Below, piece by piece: positions 60,755 to 64,000 of a stretch of DNA of 64,000 nucleotides. Position 1 is the first letter of the stretch, and each line of letters begins with the position of its first letter. The translations under genes were made by a program, and so were the position numbers. The stretch comes from CAYRNY01 sp964425755 (lineage in GTDB: Bacteria > Chloroflexota > Anaerolineae > Aggregatilineales > Aggregatilineaceae). Location of the stretch: assembly GCA_964425755.1 (NCBI GenBank), contig CAYRNY010000019.1, positions 1 through 64,000 of the forward strand, given 5' to 3'. Below the pieces are notes generated by a model that did no database searches, was not told the origin of the DNA, and saw only the letters and a list, made by a program, of their open reading frames with translations.

Positions 60755-62893
60755 ATGCCTTCATTGATCACGAGTGTGGTGTGCATGGACTGCGGGCACA
60801 CCATGCCGGCAGACCCCCTGCCGGACGCGTGCGACGCGTGCGGTTCGGACTGGCTGGACGCACGCTACGATTACGAGCAGGCCGCTGCCGCCTGGCGCGC
60901 GGGCCTGGCGGAGCGCTTGCCGTCGCTCTGGCGTTACCGGGAACTGCTGCCGGTCACGGACGAGGAGGCGATCCTCTCGCTGGGCGAAGGCGGGACGCCG
61001 CTGCTGCGCGCGCGCAGGCTGGGCGACGAACTCGATCACCGGCAGCTATACATCAAAGACGAGCGCATGTCACCCACCGGCAGTTTTAAGGACCGCCAGG
61101 GCACGCTGACGATCTCCTACCTGTTACAGCGTGGCGTGAACGAGTGCGTCATGGCGTCGACGGGCAACAAGGCCGCGGCGTATGCGGCGTTTTGCGCCCG
61201 TGCCGGAATCCGGCTGTGGATCTTCCTGACCAGCACCGTGCCCTCGGAAAAACTGCGCGAGCTGGCCCTTTACGGCGCGGAAGTCGTCAAGATCGCCGGG
61301 ACGTATGACCAGGCCAAGAAGGTCGCGCTGGACTTCGCCGCGCGGCGCAATCTGTACTACGATAAAGGGTCGCAGTCGCTGCCGGGGCGCGAGGCGTTCA
61401 AGACGATCGCTTTCGAGATCGCCGAACAACTGGCGCGTTACCAGCCTGCCGAAGATGGCAAGTGGCGCGCGCCGGATTGGTACGTGCAGGCGGTCAGCGG
61501 CGGGATCGGCCCGCTGGGCGTGTGGAAGGGGTTCAAGGAACTCCAGCAGATGGGGCTGATCGACAGGCTGCCCAAGCTGGCGATTGTACAGTCGGAGGGC
61601 TGCGCGCCGATGGCGGCGGCGTGGCAGGCCGGGCGCGAAGAGGCCGCCTCGGTTGTGCCACACACGCGCATCACCGTGCTGGCGACCGGCAGCCCCGGTA
61701 AATCCTACACGCTGCTGCGCGAAGCCTGCCAGGAAACCGGCGGCACGATGATCGCCGTGTCGGATGGCGAGGCCTTCCGCGCGATGCGCCGCATGGCGCG
61801 CGTGGAGGGCATCAGCATGGAACCGGCGGCAGCGGTCGCCTTTGCCGGGCTGGAAAAGCTGCTCGCCGACGGCGTGATCGGCAAGACGGAATCCGTCGTG
61901 GTGAACTGCTCCGGGCATACCTTCCCGGCGGAAAAGCACATTCTGGAAGACCAGTACGTGCTCGACTTGCAGGTCACTGAGGGCGAGCAACCGGGCCACA
62001 CGCAGCTTGAAGAGGGCCTTGGCGCGGCGTTTGAGCGTCTCGACGAGCAGGTGACAACGGTAGTCGTGATCGACGACAACCCACAGGACAGCCGCCTGAT
62101 CCGCCGCCTGCTGCAAGCGTACAAAAACTACCGCGTGTTTGAGGTCAACAACCCGCTGGACGGCCTGGACCTGGTGCGCCAGCGCAGGCCCGACCTGGTG
62201 GTGCTGGACCTGACGATGCCGGATTTGGACGGGTTCACGCTGCTGGAAGCGCTCAAGACCGACAGCGACGTATCCGACATTCCGGTCGTGGTGGTCTCGG
62301 CCAAGACGCTGACCCCCGGCGACCGGGCGCGCCTCGAAGGTTATGCCGAATCGCTGTGGCAGAAGGGCAGTTTCAACACGCGCGAGCTGGTGCAGCACGT
62401 GGTCGAGACGTTGGGCGGGGACCTGAAAGAATCGCCGGACGCGCTGGCCCAGGCGACGAACGGGCAGGTGGTGGCGGCGTCCAAAGGGACGATGAGCGAC
62501 GAATCGCCGCCGGATAAGCTGCACGACATCGTCGTGATCGACGACCAGCCCCGCGACGCGCGCCTGATGCGGCGGCTGCTGGAGGCGACCGGGCGTTACA
62601 CGGTGCACGAAGCGTTCGACGGCGAATCCGGCTGGAAGCTGATCCAACGCATCAAACCGGCGCTGGTGGTGCTGGACCTGATGCTGCCGGACATCAGCGG
62701 GCAGGTGGTGCTGGAGCGGCTGAAGGGCGACGATGCCACCAAAGATATCCCGGTCGTGATCTTGACCGCGAAGGACATCCGTGCCGATGAGCGCGAGCAA
62801 TTGCTCGGCAAGATCATCTCGCTGTTCCAGAAGGCCAACCTGGATCGCCAGGCGCTGGTGGATCAGGTCAACGAGACGCTGGGTCAGGACTGA
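60755..62893 (+). CDS. Threonine-synthase-like PLP enzyme fused to two receiver domains
   Basis: Residues 1-430 are a complete threonine-synthase-family enzyme: zinc ribbon C10xxC13...C26xxC29, PLP Lys112 in TGSFKDRQG, the substrate loop STGNKAAAYAAF, QAVSGGIGPLG and the end NCSGHTFPAEKH. Residues about 435-555 are a receiver (VVVIDDNPQD, phospho-acceptor D485 in VVLDLTMPD, VVVVSAK). Residues about 588-710 are a second receiver (IVVIDDQPRD, D641 in VVLDLMLPD, VVILTAKD). Both keep the acidic pair, Asp, Ser/Thr and Lys needed for phosphorylation. There is no DNA-binding output, so the enzyme is the likely output. SD TAAGGATA precedes the ATG. Its neighbours are a large kinase and a CheY-like receiver. 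Confidence 0.93.
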   Translation: MPSLITSVVCMDCGHTMPADPLPDACDACGSDWLDARYDYEQAAAAWRAGLAERLPSLWRYRELLPVTDEEAILSLGEGGTPLLRARRLGDELDHRQLYIKDERMSPTGSFKDRQGTLTISYLLQRGVNECVMASTGNKAAAYAAFCARAGIRLWIFLTSTVPSEKLRELALYGAEVVKIAGTYDQAKKVALDFAARRNLYYDKGSQSLPGREAFKTIAFEIAEQLARYQPAEDGKWRAPDWYVQAVSGGIGPLGVWKGFKELQQMGLIDRLPKLAIVQSEGCAPMAAAWQAGREEAASVVPHTRITVLATGSPGKSYTLLREACQETGGTMIAVSDGEAFRAMRRMARVEGISMEPAAAVAFAGLEKLLADGVIGKTESVVVNCSGHTFPAEKHILEDQYVLDLQVTEGEQPGHTQLEEGLGAAFERLDEQVTTVVVIDDNPQDSRLIRRLLQAYKNYRVFEVNNPLDGLDLVRQRRPDLVVLDLTMPDLDGFTLLEALKTDSDVSDIPVVVVSAKTLTPGDRARLEGYAESLWQKGSFNTRELVQHVVETLGGDLKESPDALAQATNGQVVAASKGTMSDESPPDKLHDIVVIDDQPRDARLMRRLLEATGRYTVHEAFDGESGWKLIQRIKPALVVLDLMLPDISGQVVLERLKGDDATKDIPVVILTAKDIRADEREQLLGKIISLFQKANLDRQALVDQVNETLGQD

Positions 62894-63025
62894 CCCGGTC
62901 GTGTGGGGGCGCGGTCCAGGCATATCAACTGTCCGGCGGGCGTGCTGGCGATGGGCACGCCGACCCCGGTGAAACGTACGCTACTGTAGCGCAAATGCAG
63001 CGCTTTTGCGGTTGGGAGAACGTCT

Positions 63026-63391
63026 ATGGCGCACCGTATCTTATATGTCGAGGACAATTTCCAGAATAAGCGACTGGTTCGCAAAATTTTGGCGGCGCGC
63101 GGCTATGAGGTCATCGAGGCGGAAGATGGGCTGACCGGGGTCGAGATGGCGCGCGACGAACGGCCAGACCTGATCCTGATGGACATCAGCTTGCCGGGCA
63201 TCGACGGTGTCGAGGCGACACAGCGCATCAAGGCGTACAAAGACACAGCGACGATCCCGGTCATCGCGCTGACCGCAAACGCCATGCGCGGCGACCGCGA
63301 GCGTTTCATCGCGGCAGGCTGTGATGATTACCTGCCGAAGCCGATCAGCACCGCCGAACTGCTCGACATGTTGAAAAAGCACCTGGAGTAG
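63026..63391 (+). CDS. Single-domain receiver (CheY/DivK-like)
   Basis: The 121-residue receiver keeps all catalytic residues: VEDN, phospho-acceptor in ILMDISLPG, ALTAN (Thr) and KPIS (Lys). It resembles the DivK group that shuttles phosphate between partners. It follows the PLP enzyme-receiver gene by 132 bases and may act in the same relay from the large kinase. Confidence 0.93.
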   Translation: MAHRILYVEDNFQNKRLVRKILAARGYEVIEAEDGLTGVEMARDERPDLILMDISLPGIDGVEATQRIKAYKDTATIPVIALTANAMRGDRERFIAAGCDDYLPKPISTAELLDMLKKHLE

Positions 63392-63455
63392 GGGGATACT
63401 GGACCAGGGGTGATTTCACACAAATTAACGTTTTGTCGCGGTGACGGACAAGATT

Positions 63456-63485
63456 TGCGCCGGGTGGCTGCACGCGCCCGGCGCA
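63456..63485. other. Hairpin between CheY-like and PA14 genes
   Basis: TGCGCCGGG and CCCGGCGCA form a perfect 9-bp stem with a 12-base loop. No T-run follows on the plus strand. It may be a weak terminator of the receiver gene. Confidence 0.4.
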
Positions 63486-63621
63486 GCGCATTCCCGTAAA
63501 CCGTGCTATCATAAGCATGAGCGATGTCCTGTCGCGCGCCGGACAGGGGAGCGGCGTACGATGGGCGCGGTTACGGGGGGCCAAAAAGTACGCGGTGCGG
63601 CAGTAAAGAGGTGGCAGACAG

Positions 63622-64000
63622 ATGAAGACCATGTTCCGAATCAGCCTCGTTGTGACATTATGCCTGGTGGTGATCGGCGGTTCGTGGCTCGCTGCCCCGG
63701 TTAAACTGGAAGCGCGTGGCACATTCTGGACCGCCAGCGTGTTCAGCAACCCCGACCTGGTGGGCACGCCGGTGTGGGTGGGGGTTTCGCCCAACGTGGC
63801 CTACACCTGGGGCGCAGGTCCCCCGGTGATCAACGGGATGGCGACCGGCGCGCCCGCCGATAATTTCTCCGTTCGCTTCACGACCACGACGTTTTTCACC
63901 GCCGGGACGTATCGCTTCACCGTGCAGGTCGATGACGGCGCGCGGCTGTACGTTGACGGGATGCTGCTGATCAACGGCTGGCAGGCCGGGCTGGGCCTGC
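63622..64000 (+). CDS. Secreted PA14-domain protein, cut by the window edge
   Basis: The frame is open from ATG 63622 (upstream AGAGGTGG) to the end of the window, 126 codons seen. A signal peptide (about 5-28) is followed by sequence typical of a PA14 domain: NFSVRFTTTTFFTAGTYRFTV (up to position 100) then DDGARLYVDGMLLINGW, the carbohydrate-binding-type DDGxRLxVDG motif. The C-terminal part and any other domains lie outside. Likely an extracellular glycan-binding or adhesive protein. Confidence 0.8.
   Translation, partial: MKTMFRISLVVTLCLVVIGGSWLAAPVKLEARGTFWTASVFSNPDLVGTPVWVGVSPNVAYTWGAGPPVINGMATGAPADNFSVRFTTTTFFTAGTYRFTVQVDDGARLYVDGMLLINGWQAGLGL

Noticed and set aside
53846..62893. One continuous operon from the binding lipoprotein to the PLP enzyme-receiver gene
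   Set aside because: A terminator at 60559-60591 and a promoter at 60625-60654 separate the kinase from the PLP enzyme gene.
1..64000. UGA reassignment to an amino acid genome-wide
   Set aside because: Many genes here end properly at UGA, and domain ends match those stops.

Overview
The window is high-GC, densely coded bacterial chromosome. It has no rRNA, tRNA, CRISPR array, insertion sequence or phage gene that I can recognise. Gene content suggests an Anaerolineae-like member of the Chloroflexota: a short type I glutamine synthetase beside a PucR regulator, a bacterial IPC-synthase-like PAP2 protein, SqdB, many GAF/HAMP sensors, and lipoproteins with Thr/Pro linkers. This placement is inference; no marker gene in the window settles it.

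Layout. 1-5.2 kb (minus strand): a DUF3105 membrane protein; a small thioredoxin-fold lipoprotein whose CxxC is encoded as UGA-Ala-Pro-UGA (a UxxU selenoprotein candidate); two exported short M1 metallopeptidases; a VOC protein. 5.3-10.7 kb: UDP-sulfoquinovose synthase, a PAP2 membrane enzyme, then a plus-strand cluster of a small zinc-finger protein, a double-FHA protein and an M50-like membrane metalloprotease carrying four TxxL repeats. 10.7-18.3 kb (mostly minus): two glutaminyl-cyclase paralogues, an inositol-phosphatase-family enzyme, an NHL propeller, an RlmD/TrmA-type RNA methylase and a glycosyltransferase. 18.3-21.2 kb: mutS2 behind a promoter, a leader peptide with three consecutive His codons and a strong terminator. 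21.4-25.8 kb: a divergent G1P-dehydrogenase-like protein, a TolB-like propeller, an alpha/beta hydrolase and an arginase-fold protein. 25.8-31.6 kb: a 1914-residue FtsK. 32-37.8 kb: a nucleoside-type ABC importer whose ATPase carries three membrane insertions. 37.9-43.8 kb: a sulfatase, prfA-prmC-sua5 and an AAA ATPase. 44.0-45.3 kb: an AhpD-like protein with an in-frame UGA at its resolving-Cys position, and MgtC. 45.3-52.1 kb: a NarL-type response regulator and divergent GAF histidine kinase, a Gfo/Idh/MocA oxidoreductase, a PucR regulator and glutamine synthetase. 52.6-63.4 kb: a signalling block made of an orphan substrate-binding lipoprotein, a Cache-HAMP-GAF protein without kinase, a 1572-residue multi-GAF histidine kinase, a threonine-synthase-like PLP enzyme fused to two receiver domains, and a lone CheY-like receiver. 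The right edge cuts a secreted PA14-domain protein.

The most unusual items are the two selenoprotein candidates, the PLP enzyme with tandem receivers, the ABC ATPase with membrane insertions (one an RDD domain), the leader in front of mutS2, and the FHA-neighbouring protease with repeated TxxL motifs. Several promoters share an extended -10 of the form TGGTATAAT.
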